Positions 16,888 through 26,553 are shown, counted from the first letter of the stretch. The stretch: DNA of 64,000 nt from Verrucomicrobiota bacterium (GCA_003641745.1 QNAI01000006.1:1-64000); one strand, 5' to 3'. Numbers and translations are program-made. The notes: generated from the sequence alone by a model not told the origin.

Positions 16888-18591
16888 TTTCTCTTGAGCG
16901 GTTCGGTTGTCGATCAGCCGGTACTCATCGGTCTGACCGACCAGGTGGTAGCGGAAAGACTCGTCTCCGAATAGACCCGCGTAGCTTCGTTTGCGGACAA
17001 TGCAGACCACTCTATCCGGCCGCGACCATATCTCTCGAAAAGTGGCACCATCTACGAATCGACCGGAGTGATCCTCGCTTTTGCTCCCGAACTCCAGTTC
17101 TCCCAGAGATTCCACCGTTCCGGTCTGGGTGGCGGCATAGTAACTGAAATCGTAGAAGTAGTCGTGGTAGCAGAACACGGGAGTATCCTCCGGGTATTCG
17201 TCCGTGAACAATTGCGCCAGATCCCGGGTCGAGGGCCGCTGAACGATGGGAATAATGAAGGTCAGGCTGAAGTAGAATCCCACCGCCGTGAGCAGGATCA
17301 CACTCAATGCCATGCGGGTCCGGCCTCGTATTGAGCAGGCAAGGACACCGATCATTGAGGCGGCAAACAGGGCACCGGACAGAAGGGCGGGCACCAGGAC
17401 GGCCTCCTGGACTTCCCTTGGCCGGTCGAGGAAGGCAACAGTTGCGGCGGCTAGAAGAAGGAGGCAGATGCCAAGGTAGACCCGGAGTCCGATCTTGACC
17501 CGGGCAAACTGGCGTTCCTCCCAGACCCGGGCCAGGAAGACACCGATCAGAAGGGCCAGCGGCGGAAGCATGGGCAGGATGTAGGGCGGAAGCTTCGACC
17601 CGGAGACCGAAAAGAAGAAGAGGATGAATCCGGCCCAGACGAGCATGAATCGAAACGCAGATTGCGTCTCGAAACGGAAGGCCGGATCGAGGTTTTTTCT
17701 TCGGAGAGCCGGCCAGAGAAAGCACACCCAGGGGAAAAGACCTGCCAGGGCAATCGGTAAAAAAAACCAGAAGGGCTGCTGATGACCGTGGACCTTCGAA
17801 GTGAACCGGTCGAAGTGCGAATGGATGATATAGAACTGAAAGAAATCGTCGTTGGCCCGGGCGGCCAGGACATGCCAGGGCAGGGTGATGGCCAGGAAGA
17901 GCAGGGCGCCCGTGAACAGGTGGAAGGGCCGGAGCCGACGCCACTGGTGGGTGAGGAGAAGCCAGAAGAAAATGACCGCACCGGGGAGAACAAACCCGAT
18001 CAGGCCCTTGGTCAGGGTGGCCAGGGCCGCACCGGTATAGAGAAGGTAAAACCAGAACCGCCGGGTTCGACCCGGGGGCTCCCGTACCCCGATGATGAAG
18101 GCGAAAAGTGTCACCGATATCAGCGATGACACAATCATATCCAGTATCAGGATACGACTCAAGCCATAGTAGAGCAGGGAGGTTGCCAGCACAACGGCCC
18201 CGGCCAGTCCCGCCGACCGGCCAAAGAGTTTTCGCCCGGCAATATAGGTCATCAGGCAACCGGCCAGGGCAAAGAGCGCCGGCCACATCCTCAGGAACCA
18301 CTCGCTCGAGCCGAGAAAGCGGATCGATACGGCATTGAGCCAGTAGAGCATGGGGGGCTTCTCAAAATAAAGGACGCCGTTGAGGCGTGGAATCACGTAA
18401 TCACCGCGCTCGACCATCTCACGTGGCACCTCGGCATAACGTCCCTCATCCGGGTTGGCCAGGGGGTAGCTCCCGAGTCGGAAGCCGAAAAGGACACCCA
18501 GGGTGACAACGATAAATAACAGGTCGCGTCGCCATGACGCAGCCCCCACCGGTTTGATATTGGTATATTCCATCGAGCTATTGGAACCCAT
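16885..18591 (-). CDS. ArnT/PMT-type membrane glycosyltransferase (GT83-like)
   Basis: The 568-residue integral membrane protein is of the 4-amino-4-deoxy-L-arabinose/dolichyl-phosphate-mannose transferase type. After a short cytoplasmic N terminus and one membrane helix comes the signature loop NPDEGRYAEVPREM with its Asp-Glu pair, then YFEKPPMLYW. About ten further hydrophobic helices and a soluble C-terminal domain follow. Such enzymes move a sugar from a polyprenyl-phosphate donor to lipid A or protein on the periplasmic side. The Met at 18591 (or 18573) is chosen because the reading further upstream has no membrane-protein character and overlaps the divergent hydrolase gene. The acceptor is unknown. 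Confidence 0.85.
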   Translation of the reverse strand: MGSNSSMEYTNIKPVGAASWRRDLLFIVVTLGVLFGFRLGSYPLANPDEGRYAEVPREMVERGDYVIPRLNGVLYFEKPPMLYWLNAVSIRFLGSSEWFLRMWPALFALAGCLMTYIAGRKLFGRSAGLAGAVVLATSLLYYGLSRILILDMIVSSLISVTLFAFIIGVREPPGRTRRFWFYLLYTGAALATLTKGLIGFVLPGAVIFFWLLLTHQWRRLRPFHLFTGALLFLAITLPWHVLAARANDDFFQFYIIHSHFDRFTSKVHGHQQPFWFFLPIALAGLFPWVCFLWPALRRKNLDPAFRFETQSAFRFMLVWAGFILFFFSVSGSKLPPYILPMLPPLALLIGVFLARVWEERQFARVKIGLRVYLGICLLLLAAATVAFLDRPREVQEAVLVPALLSGALFAASMIGVLACSIRGRTRMALSVILLTAVGFYFSLTFIIPIVQRPSTRDLAQLFTDEYPEDTPVFCYHDYFYDFSYYAATQTGTVESLGELEFGSKSEDHSGRFVDGATFREIWSRPDRVVCIVRKRSYAGLFGDESFRYHLVGQTDEYRLIDNRTAQEK

Positions 18592-18741
18592 CCCAAGACC
18601 ACAGGTGATGCTGGTGCGAGCCAAAAAGGGAGTCATCCCTTCGCAGAGGGAGCCGGTCGAACGTTTTGGGTTCTCAAACCCTTGGGCTGCCCCCACAATC
18701 GGGATGAACTCTTTAAACCGGCAATCAACCCTGGCTCTCGA

Positions 18742-20850
18742 ATGACCGCGAAGAACGAATCTCCTCTGCCGCAGGCACCGATCCAGCCCCGGGATGATCT
18801 CCGGATGATGCTGCGAAACCACGTCGTTCGGCGCTCGCTCAAGTGCATGCGAGCGGCGGATGCCCGACGACAACGCGCGATCGAATCGGGCCGCCTGGAG
18901 GATTATCGGAGCCGGATCCGGGCGGCGGTTCTGAATTCCCACGGTGTCCTGCCAACCGGTCCGGACACGGAACGACCCCGCGCCATAGGAGTGAGCACCC
19001 ATGAGAAGGAGGGTTATCGGATTGAGAACGTGCTCTTCGAGTCGTTCCCGGGATGGGAAATCAATGCCACCGTCTATGTGCCGCTCGATTTCAGGCCGCC
19101 TTTCAGAGCCGTGGTGGTCCCGGTCGGTCATTCCGGCAAACAGTTCAGCAACTACCAGCTCCCGTGCCAGTTCTTCGCCCGGTCCGGCTTCCTTACCATC
19201 ACATTTGATCCACCCGGGCAGGCAGGCGAGAAACAGCACGGGAACGATCATTTCCGAGACGGCGTCCGCTGTTACCTGGTGGGCGAGACTTCAAGTCGGT
19301 ATTTCGTGGCGGATGCACTCCGGTGTATCGACTATTTGGAGACTCGAACCGATGTCGATCTCGATTCGGGAGTGGCCATGACCGGGGTCTCGGGCGGCGG
19401 GACCACCACCATCTTTGCCGGTCTGCTCGATCCGCGGATCAGGGTCACCGGGCCTTCCTGCTGCCTGAGCCCGCTCGAAGACCTGGCCATCCGGCAATGC
19501 TACTCGAGTTGCCCGGAAGGCCGCATGTGGCGCCGCTATGCCGACGGTATCGACTACGTGGACCTGATATGTGCCGGCGCGCCCAATCCGGTTCTCGTCA
19601 TGGCAGGGAAGGGCGACGAGGTGTTCCGGATGGAGGACACCGAAGCCCTGGTCGGGACAGCGAGCGATTTCTATCGGGCCAGTGGCTGGCAGGATCGTTT
19701 CGAATTCTTCGCCGACGACAGTGGCCATGCCTATACGCTGACCCAGGCGAGGCGCTTTGTCCGATTTCTGGACCGGTGGTTCGGAGGGAAAGACACGGCC
19801 GCCGACCACATACGACCCGATCTTCCGAGCGAAAGCTTCCGGATGAATCCCGAGTCCGAGCTGCAGTGCCGCCCGAGTCAGGCGGTGAACATGATGACCT
19901 TGAGCCGGGACCGTGCCATTGACCTTCGAGTCGAACGGAAGGCACGGGCAGGCGATCCGGGAGATGCCGCCGCGAAACTCTGCGGGTGGACTCCGGGGTA
20001 TTGGGACCAGGTCCGGGTCGAAGTCGGCGGTCCATTTCCGGCCTGGGTGCACGATTTCCGTCAAGTCCGGCTCCTGACGGAAAAAGATATTGAAATATTC
20101 GGATCGCTACTCACGCCAATCGCCCGGACAGGCGCTCCAACCGTGCTTCATTTCGATGATCAGGGCAGAAACCGCCTTCTCGAGGCCGGAGGTTTACTTG
20201 GGCGGGTCATTCGATTCGTCGATCGCGAAAATCCGATCTTCGCCTGTTTCTCGGTGGATCTGCGAGGGTGGGGCGACTCACGACCGTGCCTCTTGCCCTT
20301 TGAAATCCCCAGTTGGGGCTCAACCAACCGTTTTCTTGCCTATTCGACCGCCGCCCTGGGCGACGGGTCCATGCATATGCGGGTTCGCGACGGCCTGGCG
20401 GCCCTGGCGTTTCTGCGGGCACATCCGTTGACCAGCGAATCGCCCGTGATCGTATCGGGATGCGGATTGGGGGGGGTCGTGGCCTCTCATGTGGCTGCGA
20501 TTGATCGGGAGCTCCGAGGCGTCGTAATTTGGGACTGCCTGCGGTCGTTCGAGGACCTGCTCAATGCAGATGACAGCCAGTGGTCGCCTGAGGTCTTCAT
20601 GCCGCAGACCCTCAATCACTACGATCTTCCGGAATTGCTGGGAGCGGTCACTTGCCCGGTTCATTGCATCAATCCACTCGACGCCATGAAGAGGCCTTTC
20701 GCAGACCCTGATCTCCGGGAACTGCAAGAATGGATTGGCAGTCACGTACGGATCGAGAATGGGGATGAGGAAACGGTCTGCGCAGTTTTGCAGGAACTGC
20801 TGGAAGCTGCGGACCTAAATAACAGACAACCCGCATCATCTAGATGGTGA
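18742..20850 (+). CDS. Large two-lobed alpha/beta hydrolase, acetyl-xylan-esterase-like
   Basis: The 702-residue protein has no signal peptide. The first half resembles acetyl esterase/dipeptidyl-peptidase-like hydrolases: GHSGKQF near 127, nucleophile elbow GVSGGG with Ser217, and DSGHAYT with His329. The second half (about 430-690) looks like another alpha/beta hydrolase domain, with DLRGWGDS and an elbow G-C-G-L-G-G whose central residue is Cys574 instead of Ser. It may be an esterase acting on acetylated sugars, with a second lobe that is degenerate or Cys-dependent. The start at 18742 avoids most of the divergent glycosyltransferase promoter region. Confidence 0.75.
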   Translation: MTAKNESPLPQAPIQPRDDLRMMLRNHVVRRSLKCMRAADARRQRAIESGRLEDYRSRIRAAVLNSHGVLPTGPDTERPRAIGVSTHEKEGYRIENVLFESFPGWEINATVYVPLDFRPPFRAVVVPVGHSGKQFSNYQLPCQFFARSGFLTITFDPPGQAGEKQHGNDHFRDGVRCYLVGETSSRYFVADALRCIDYLETRTDVDLDSGVAMTGVSGGGTTTIFAGLLDPRIRVTGPSCCLSPLEDLAIRQCYSSCPEGRMWRRYADGIDYVDLICAGAPNPVLVMAGKGDEVFRMEDTEALVGTASDFYRASGWQDRFEFFADDSGHAYTLTQARRFVRFLDRWFGGKDTAADHIRPDLPSESFRMNPESELQCRPSQAVNMMTLSRDRAIDLRVERKARAGDPGDAAAKLCGWTPGYWDQVRVEVGGPFPAWVHDFRQVRLLTEKDIEIFGSLLTPIARTGAPTVLHFDDQGRNRLLEAGGLLGRVIRFVDRENPIFACFSVDLRGWGDSRPCLLPFEIPSWGSTNRFLAYSTAALGDGSMHMRVRDGLAALAFLRAHPLTSESPVIVSGCGLGGVVASHVAAIDRELRGVVIWDCLRSFEDLLNADDSQWSPEVFMPQTLNHYDLPELLGAVTCPVHCINPLDAMKRPFADPDLRELQEWIGSHVRIENGDEETVCAVLQELLEAADLNNRQPASSRW

Positions 20851-20904
20851 TGGGTGCCGCAGGAGAGGTCTGTACGCCCAAGCGACACCAACACCCATCA
20901 GCAA

Positions 20905-21040
20905 CCCTGAACATTTTGTCAAAAACTGAAAAGCAGGGTATCCCTGATCCAACCCCTCAGCGACCCAGTCGATAACCAGCCGCTCAGCCCGACACCCCTG
21001 AACATTATGTCAAAAACTGAAAAGCAGGGTATCCCTGATC
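20905..21040. repeat. Direct repeat, two 45-bp copies 91 bp apart
   Basis: Bases 20905-20949 and 20996-21040 are identical except one T/A difference. The unit contains TGTCAAAAACTGAAAAGC and ends in GGGTATCCCTGATC. It fills the 276-bp gap between the convergent hydrolase and lepB genes. No gene is found there. The function is unknown. Confidence 0.85.
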
Positions 21041-21126
21041 TTCAGTATTAGACATAATGTATATTGTGCGAAGTAAAGGCCAGGGCGGTAAAATCGTGGA
21101 AACCCTGAAGAAAATCCAATCCCGGG

Positions 21127-22380
21127 TTACCTTGTAGGTCCCCAGCGGCGGGTAAATGGATAATAGATGAACAGCGGCCGACCAACCACTTCAGCGGCCG
21201 GCACGAATCCCCACATCCGACCGTCCTCGCTGTTGTTTGAATTATCTCCCATGGCAAAGAAGTTCGCTTCAGGCACGGTCACGGTCTTTCCGGGAGCCAG
21301 GCGACCGAGCGCCGCGTAGCCCTGATAGCGTTTCTCCTGTCGGGCATTGTATTCAAAAGCGCGTGAACCGGATATGGCTTCACCGTTCCGATTGAGAACC
21401 GGTTCGCGGACCTCAAGGGTATCGCCCGGGACACCCACCAGTCGCTTGATATAGTATTTGTCGCCCAGGCCGGCAATGTTGCGGGTCCGGAAAACAAACC
21501 CGTCTCCGACGTCCGGCCGGATGAAATGGTAGCTGATGCGATCAACGAAGAGTTGGTCTCCGGTCAGGATGTCAAACGAGACCATGCGGTCTCCCTTTTT
21601 CACCATATGGCCGGTGGGCAATGCAACCCGTCCATCGTCGGATCCTAAGAAATCTCTCTGCCTCAAGCGGGTGCCCAGGTAAGATCTCCAAGCCTCGCGA
21701 TCGCCAAACCAGATCTCGGAAAGAATGGGCTCCAATTGGAAATCCGCCGGCACCTTGATCGAAACGATCTCGTTTCCGACCTGGAAGGAATATTCTTTCA
21801 CCATGGTTCGCAGAACCAGCCAGCGCCTTCCCGGAACCATCCGGTAAAGCTGAACGTTGTCACTGCGATTGGATCCGATCAGCCACAGCACTTCTCCGTC
21901 GGCGGGCGCATCCACCCGTCGCGAAGTGGCGCCGTGAGCGACGAAACGGAACCCTCTCCCCAGGACACCGGGCTCATCGTCCTTTGTGGCGTAAATCTCG
22001 TCGGTCATGCCGTAGAACGACGGCCACATCGAATTGGTTGGAATCTTGAACGGTTGCAGGATGAAGGCCCGGATGCCGAGGAAGAGAATGGCCGCAACCA
22101 GGAAGAATTCGACGTATTCGACAACGGTCGACTTCGGATAGAACGTGCCTCCTGATTGGCGCAGGCACGGCTCGAGTCCCTCGATGGCGAGTTTGAGCAT
22201 ACTGGCATCGGCCCGGGCCTTGAGTTTCTGCCGCAGGTTTCCGCGTTCCTGGGCCAACGACGCCAATTCGGGCTCGGTCAGTCGGTCGCGACGAAAATGA
22301 TACACCTTGTCAGCCAGGTGCAGCCAGTTGCGGGCGTTGCGCCGCATCCGGGCGTTCTCAGAGAAATAGTAAAGAATCAC
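21127..22380 (-). CDS. lepB: Signal peptidase I
   Basis: The 417-residue membrane serine protease releases Sec and Tat signal peptides at the periplasmic face. A membrane helix (about 92-108) is followed by the catalytic Ser117 in PTNSMWPS. The general base is Lys312 in YYIKRLVGVPGD. The box MGDNSNNSEDGR and the closing FIYYP segment are also typical. It is longer than E. coli LepB, with a charged cytoplasmic N terminus (1-90) and a large insertion between boxes (about 130-260). It is downstream of lepA, the usual lepA-lepB order, separated by a repeat element. Confidence 0.95.
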   Translation of the reverse strand: MILYYFSENARMRRNARNWLHLADKVYHFRRDRLTEPELASLAQERGNLRQKLKARADASMLKLAIEGLEPCLRQSGGTFYPKSTVVEYVEFFLVAAILFLGIRAFILQPFKIPTNSMWPSFYGMTDEIYATKDDEPGVLGRGFRFVAHGATSRRVDAPADGEVLWLIGSNRSDNVQLYRMVPGRRWLVLRTMVKEYSFQVGNEIVSIKVPADFQLEPILSEIWFGDREAWRSYLGTRLRQRDFLGSDDGRVALPTGHMVKKGDRMVSFDILTGDQLFVDRISYHFIRPDVGDGFVFRTRNIAGLGDKYYIKRLVGVPGDTLEVREPVLNRNGEAISGSRAFEYNARQEKRYQGYAALGRLAPGKTVTVPEANFFAMGDNSNNSEDGRMWGFVPAAEVVGRPLFIYYPFTRRWGPTR

Positions 22381-22393
22381 GGTTTCTTCGTTT

Positions 22394-22500
22394 AGGGCAC
22401 TTCGATTAATTCGAGACGGTCAGCGCGGCAAGGATTTGGGCTTTGCGGTCCCTGGTTTTCTGCAAAACGATGACATTCTCCAATTCATCAAAGTGCCCTT
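22394..22500. repeat. Complete AGGGCACT-family inverted repeat between lepB and lepA
   Basis: The ends AGGGCACTTCGATTAATTC and the reverse complement of ATTCATCAAAGTGCCCTT pair imperfectly over about 33 bp, giving a 107-bp foldable element. The right edge adjoins and overlaps the lepA stop codon (TAA, 22499-22501, minus strand). Related copies: 16828-16887, 26589-26935, 51964-52016, 58329-58388. Confidence 0.8.
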
Positions 22501-24295
22501 AATTGGACTTGAGCACCTGAATAAAGGCGTCGGGCGGTATTGATATCCGCCCGACCTGCTTCATCTTCCGCTTACCTTCCTTCTGTTTTTCCAGCAGCTT
22601 CCGCTTGCGGGAGATGTCGCCGCCATAACATTTCGCGGTCACATCCTTGCGCATGGCGCGCACATTGTCCCGGGCCACGATTTGCCCGCCGACAGCCGCC
22701 TGGACGGCAATCTTGAACATATGAGGCGGTATGATCTCGGCCAGGCGTTCGCAGATTTCGCGACCCTTGTACGGGGCCTTGTCCCGATGGACGATCGAAG
22801 CAAAGGCATCGACCGGCTCGCCGTTGACCAGGATGTCCATCCGGGTCAGCGGCGAGGGCTGGTAATTGCCCAGTTCGTAGTCCATCGAGCCATATCCACG
22901 GGTCAGGCTTTTCAAACGGTCGTTGAAGTCCACCAGAATCTCGTTCAACGGCAAGGTGCAGATGAGCATGAGACGCTGGGTGTCGAGCGTCTCGGTATGG
23001 TCCACCGTACCGCGTTTGTCCATGACCAGGCCCATCATGTCACCCAGGCATTCATTCGGCATGTGAATGGTGGCTCTGATCGTGGGCTCCAGGATGGCCT
23101 CGATCGAACTTGGATCAGGCAGGTTGATCGGATTGTCGATCTCGATCTCCCCTCCCCCCACAAGCTGAATCTTGTATACAACACTTGGATACGTGGAGAT
23201 GATGTCGACGTCATATTCACGTCGGATGCGTTCCTGGATTATCTCCATATGGAGCAATCCGAGAAAGCCGCAACGAAAGCCGAATCCAAGGGCGACCGAC
23301 GATTCCTGCTGAAAGACAAAGGCCGAGTCGTTCAATCGAAGCCTCGCCAGGCTCGCCTTGAGCTTCTCATAGTCCGAGGTCTCCAGAGGATAGAGCCCGG
23401 TGAACACCATCGGGCGCACCTCCTTGTACCCGGGCAGCATCTCCACCGCCGGGTTCCGGACTGATGAAATCGTATCGCCGATTTTGATGTCGGCCACGTT
23501 CTTGATATTGCAGACCAGGTAGCCGACATCCCCGGCCTCGAGCCGGTCGACCTTGGACATGCCCGGCGTGAAGACGCCGACTTCCTTCACCTCGGTCCGG
23601 GAATTGTCGCTCATCATGACGATCTGCTCGCCCGAGCGCATGGAACCCGAGAAGACACGGACGTAGATGATGACGCCGCGGTAGGCGTCGTAGATACAGT
23701 CAAAAATCAGGACCCGGGTCTCCTCGCAATCGGTCCAGCGCGGCTCTGGAAGACGGGAAACGACAGCCTCCAGTATGTCCTCGATCCCCTCCCCTGTCTT
23801 GCCGCTGGCCAGGATGGCCTCCTCCGACGGGATGGCCAGGATATCCTCGAGTTGTTGGGCGCAGAGATCGAGGTTGGCACTGGGCAGGTCGATCTTGTTG
23901 ATGACCGGAATGACCTTCAGCTCCTGGTCAAAGGCGAGTTGAGCATTGGCCACGGTCTGGGCTTCAACCCCCTGAGCAGCGTCGATCAGCAGAATGGCGC
24001 CCTCACAGGCAGCCAGGCTGCGGCTGACCTCGTAGGAGAAATCCACATGGCCGGGAGTGTCCATGAGGTTGAGCTTGTAGACCTGGCCGTCCCCGGCCGT
24101 GTATTTCATGGTGACCGGGTGACTCTTTATGGTGATGCCCCTCTCCCGTTCCAGATCCATCGAGTCGAGGAACTGTTCCTTCATCATGCGCTGGGTCACC
24201 GTATGGGTATGCTCGAGCAGCCGATCCGACAGGGTTGTCTTCCCGTGATCGACGTGGGCGATGATGCAGAAATTACGTGTGTGTGTGACGGACAT
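22499..24295 (-). CDS. lepA: Elongation factor 4 (back-translocating GTPase)
   Basis: The 598-residue protein is full-length EF-4/LepA. G1 is AHVDHGKT (13-20). GITIKSHPV lies in switch I, DTPGHVDF is G3 and NKIDLP is G4. The C-terminal LepA-specific domain carries the KRKLLEKQKEGKKRMK-like basic stretch and ends IPPDAFIQVLK, typical of the family. It binds ribosomes and acts in initiation and elongation quality control. The Met at 24295 is chosen since MSVTHTRNFCIIAHVDHG matches family starts. The upstream extension lies in the 44-bp gap after fabD. Confidence 0.96.
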   Translation of the reverse strand: MSVTHTRNFCIIAHVDHGKTTLSDRLLEHTHTVTQRMMKEQFLDSMDLERERGITIKSHPVTMKYTAGDGQVYKLNLMDTPGHVDFSYEVSRSLAACEGAILLIDAAQGVEAQTVANAQLAFDQELKVIPVINKIDLPSANLDLCAQQLEDILAIPSEEAILASGKTGEGIEDILEAVVSRLPEPRWTDCEETRVLIFDCIYDAYRGVIIYVRVFSGSMRSGEQIVMMSDNSRTEVKEVGVFTPGMSKVDRLEAGDVGYLVCNIKNVADIKIGDTISSVRNPAVEMLPGYKEVRPMVFTGLYPLETSDYEKLKASLARLRLNDSAFVFQQESSVALGFGFRCGFLGLLHMEIIQERIRREYDVDIISTYPSVVYKIQLVGGGEIEIDNPINLPDPSSIEAILEPTIRATIHMPNECLGDMMGLVMDKRGTVDHTETLDTQRLMLICTLPLNEILVDFNDRLKSLTRGYGSMDYELGNYQPSPLTRMDILVNGEPVDAFASIVHRDKAPYKGREICERLAEIIPPHMFKIAVQAAVGGQIVARDNVRAMRKDVTAKCYGGDISRKRKLLEKQKEGKRKMKQVGRISIPPDAFIQVLKSN

Positions 24296-24339
24296 GGTTG
24301 CGGTTGACCGGGTTACTGACGCCTGGTCGGGCCTGGCAT

Positions 24340-25245
24340 TCAAATAGCGAGGTCGGGAGCCTCCGAGAACGATCGGGTCACCCATGACTTGTCGGTGCGC
24401 CGGGCGAGCCCGGACAGGACGGAGCCCGAACCGAGTTCCCAGAATGTGTCAATGCCCTGAGCGGCCGCCTTCCTCATGCAATCCTCCCATAGCACCGGTG
24501 AGACCACCTGGCGAATCAGGGCTTCCCGGATCGTATCCGCCGACGACACGGCTGCCCCGGTGGTGTTGCTGAGGACAGTCATTTGCGGTTCGGAAAATGG
24601 TATGTCGACCAGGAAGCCCGCAAAGGCTTCCCGGGCAGGCTCCATGAGGCGACTGTGGTAAGCGCCGGCCACGTTGAGCGGAATGACCCGCCTGAAACCG
24701 CGTTCCCGTCCGGCATCGACGGCGGACAGCACGCTCTCTTTTTCGCCCGAGATTACGATCTGTCCGGGGCAGTTCAGGTTCGCGATCTGAACGTTGCAGT
24801 CGTCGCAGAGGGCCTGAACGGCTTCACGGGTTTCACCGATGATGCTGGCCATTGTACCGACGGTCTGCTCGCAAGCCTGTTGCATCAAACGGCCCCGTTC
24901 TGCCACCACCCGAAGCCCGGTTTCGAAGTCGAAGACGGCCGCGGCGGTCAGGGCGGTGATTTCACCGAGGCTGAGCCCGATTGCCATGACGACATCGTCG
25001 AGGCGGTTCTGCTTTTTGAGACTGGTAAGAAGGGCAAATCCGTGCACGAAGAGTGCGGGCTGGCAGACCCGGGTCTCTACCAGGGTTTCCTCGGGCCCGT
25101 TGAAGCTGATCCCCGACAGGTCCCATCCCAGCACCTCATTGGCGCGATGATAGAGTTCTTTTGATGATGAGTCATTGTCATACAAGGACTTACCCATGCC
25201 CACTTTCTGGGCGCCCTGTCCTGAAAACATGAGTGCTGTTGCCAT
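24340..25245 (-). CDS. fabD: Malonyl-CoA:ACP transacylase
   Basis: The 301-residue enzyme loads malonyl groups onto ACP. It begins MATALMFSGQGAQ, as in FabD. Ser92 lies in GLSLGEITAL and His197 in AGAYHSRLM. The nucleophile motif reads G-L-S-L-G, where most FabD proteins have G-H-S-L-G, so the residue before Ser92 is Leu. It is the first gene before lepA-lepB on the minus strand and is not linked to other core fatty-acid genes here. It may supply malonyl-ACP both to core synthesis and to the cluster at 5.6-15 kb. Confidence 0.93.
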   Translation of the reverse strand: MATALMFSGQGAQKVGMGKSLYDNDSSSKELYHRANEVLGWDLSGISFNGPEETLVETRVCQPALFVHGFALLTSLKKQNRLDDVVMAIGLSLGEITALTAAAVFDFETGLRVVAERGRLMQQACEQTVGTMASIIGETREAVQALCDDCNVQIANLNCPGQIVISGEKESVLSAVDAGRERGFRRVIPLNVAGAYHSRLMEPAREAFAGFLVDIPFSEPQMTVLSNTTGAAVSSADTIREALIRQVVSPVLWEDCMRKAAAQGIDTFWELGSGSVLSGLARRTDKSWVTRSFSEAPDLAI

Positions 25246-25452
25246 GAAACCTAGCAAGGTGAACGGAAGGATACGGCGGGTCGAGACCGAAAAATGGGTC
25301 GGATCCTGACGCAGGAAGGCGTGGCTGGTCTACCTCCCAGCAGGTCACGGCGCATCCCGCGATCGCGGGGGAAGACGGACGGCCCCCTCCGTCGCTCAAG
25401 CTATGGAGGGCACGCGGCGGTCCGTCCCTACCTCAATCTGAGGGCCCGACCA
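25246..25452. other. Intergenic region with GC-rich foldable stretch
   Basis: The region between fabD and the PilT-like gene contains GGACGGCCCCCTCCGT and a later GGCGGTCCGTCCCTACCT, which can pair in part. Sequences ending in GTCCCTACC or GTAGGG recur near 46870 and 55010. No gene is seen. Confidence 0.4.
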
Positions 25453-26553
25453 TCAACCGATGATGCGGCGTCCTTCGTTCAGGAAGATACCCTTCAGGTT
25501 CATCTCGAGAGCCTTTGCATTCGGAGATGCCTTCATGGCGTCCGATTTGGACACCTCGCCGGCCTTCACCAGGCGAAGAAGATCCTGGTTGAAGGAGTGG
25601 GACCCCGAGTTGCTGGTGACATCGAGGAGGGATGGGATCTTCTCGAATTCGCCTTCGAGGATCAGGTTGCCCACCAGAGAGTCAGCGACCAGGATCTCAA
25701 GCGCGGGAACACGTCCCCCACCCTCGAGGGCCGGAAGGAGGCGTTGAACAATAACGGCACGCAGGGACGCCGCCAATTGCCGCCGGGCTTGGATCTGTTG
25801 TTCCGGAGGGAAGAACTCGAAGAGGCGGACGATGGCCTGATGGGCGGTGCCGGCATGCAGGGTGGAAAGGACCAGGTGGCCGGTTTCAGACGCAGAAAGT
25901 GCGGTCTCAAAGGTAATCCGATCACGCATCTCACCGATGAAGATTATGTCCGGGTTCTGGCGGAGAACCGCCTTCAGGGCCAATTCGTAACTTGGGGCAT
26001 CCACGCCGATCTCGCGTTGGTTGAACAGGCTCTTGTTATCCGTAAAACTGAATTCGATCGGATCTTCCATCGTGACAATGTGCTTGTCCGCATTGTGGTT
26101 GATCCAGTTGAGCATGCAGGCGAGCGTGGAACTCTTGCCGGCACCGGTGGCACCGCAGACCAGAATAATACCGTCCTTGGCGCCGGAGATATTGATCAGC
26201 GTCTCCTCGGCCAGATTGAGTTCGCTGAAAGTCGGAATCTGGCTCTTGACGTATCGGAAGACGATACTGATGGATCCGCGCTGCTTGAAGCCATTGACGC
26301 GGAAACGGCCGATATTGCCGAGACTGTAGGCAAAATCGATCTGCCCCTCGAGTTCCATCTGCTCCCTCAGAAATTCGGGTACATTCTCCTCAACAAATGA
26401 TGCAAGAAGCTCCATATCAAGAGGTTCCATCTCAACAGGCTTCAGTCGTCCATTCAGACGGAGAAACCCGGGTTTGTCGGACTTGATCAGGATGTCACTG
26501 GCCCCGTTCTCAACTCCGAGTCGGAGGAGATCGTCGATAATCTGATTATTCAT
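25453..26553 (-). CDS. PilT/PilU-type pilus retraction ATPase
   Basis: The 366-residue secretion-superfamily ATPase has Walker A GATGAGKS (134-141), ASP-box residues around TMEDPIEF, Walker B IIFIGEMRD, and the His-box SETGHLVLSTLHAGTA typical of PilT. It powers type IV pilus retraction as a cytoplasmic hexamer. The shorter C terminus and EIGVDAPSYELALKAVLRQ resemble PilU or PilT-like paralogues. The ATG at 26553 has AGGTG 7 nt upstream and is preferred over GTG 26562. No other pilus genes lie in the window. Confidence 0.9.
   Translation of the reverse strand: MNNQIIDDLLRLGVENGASDILIKSDKPGFLRLNGRLKPVEMEPLDMELLASFVEENVPEFLREQMELEGQIDFAYSLGNIGRFRVNGFKQRGSISIVFRYVKSQIPTFSELNLAEETLINISGAKDGIILVCGATGAGKSSTLACMLNWINHNADKHIVTMEDPIEFSFTDNKSLFNQREIGVDAPSYELALKAVLRQNPDIIFIGEMRDRITFETALSASETGHLVLSTLHAGTAHQAIVRLFEFFPPEQQIQARRQLAASLRAVIVQRLLPALEGGGRVPALEILVADSLVGNLILEGEFEKIPSLLDVTSNSGSHSFNQDLLRLVKAGEVSKSDAMKASPNAKALEMNLKGIFLNEGRRIIG

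Noticed and set aside
17012-18301. Minus-strand frame within the glycosyltransferase gene
   Set aside because: It is a shifted frame of the same strand without membrane-helix pattern. The frame ending at 16885 has the NPDEGRY signature and helices.
18592-19251. N-terminal extension of the glycosyltransferase frame up to 19251
   Set aside because: The extra 220 residues overlap the divergent hydrolase gene and have no membrane or signal character, so an internal Met is preferred.
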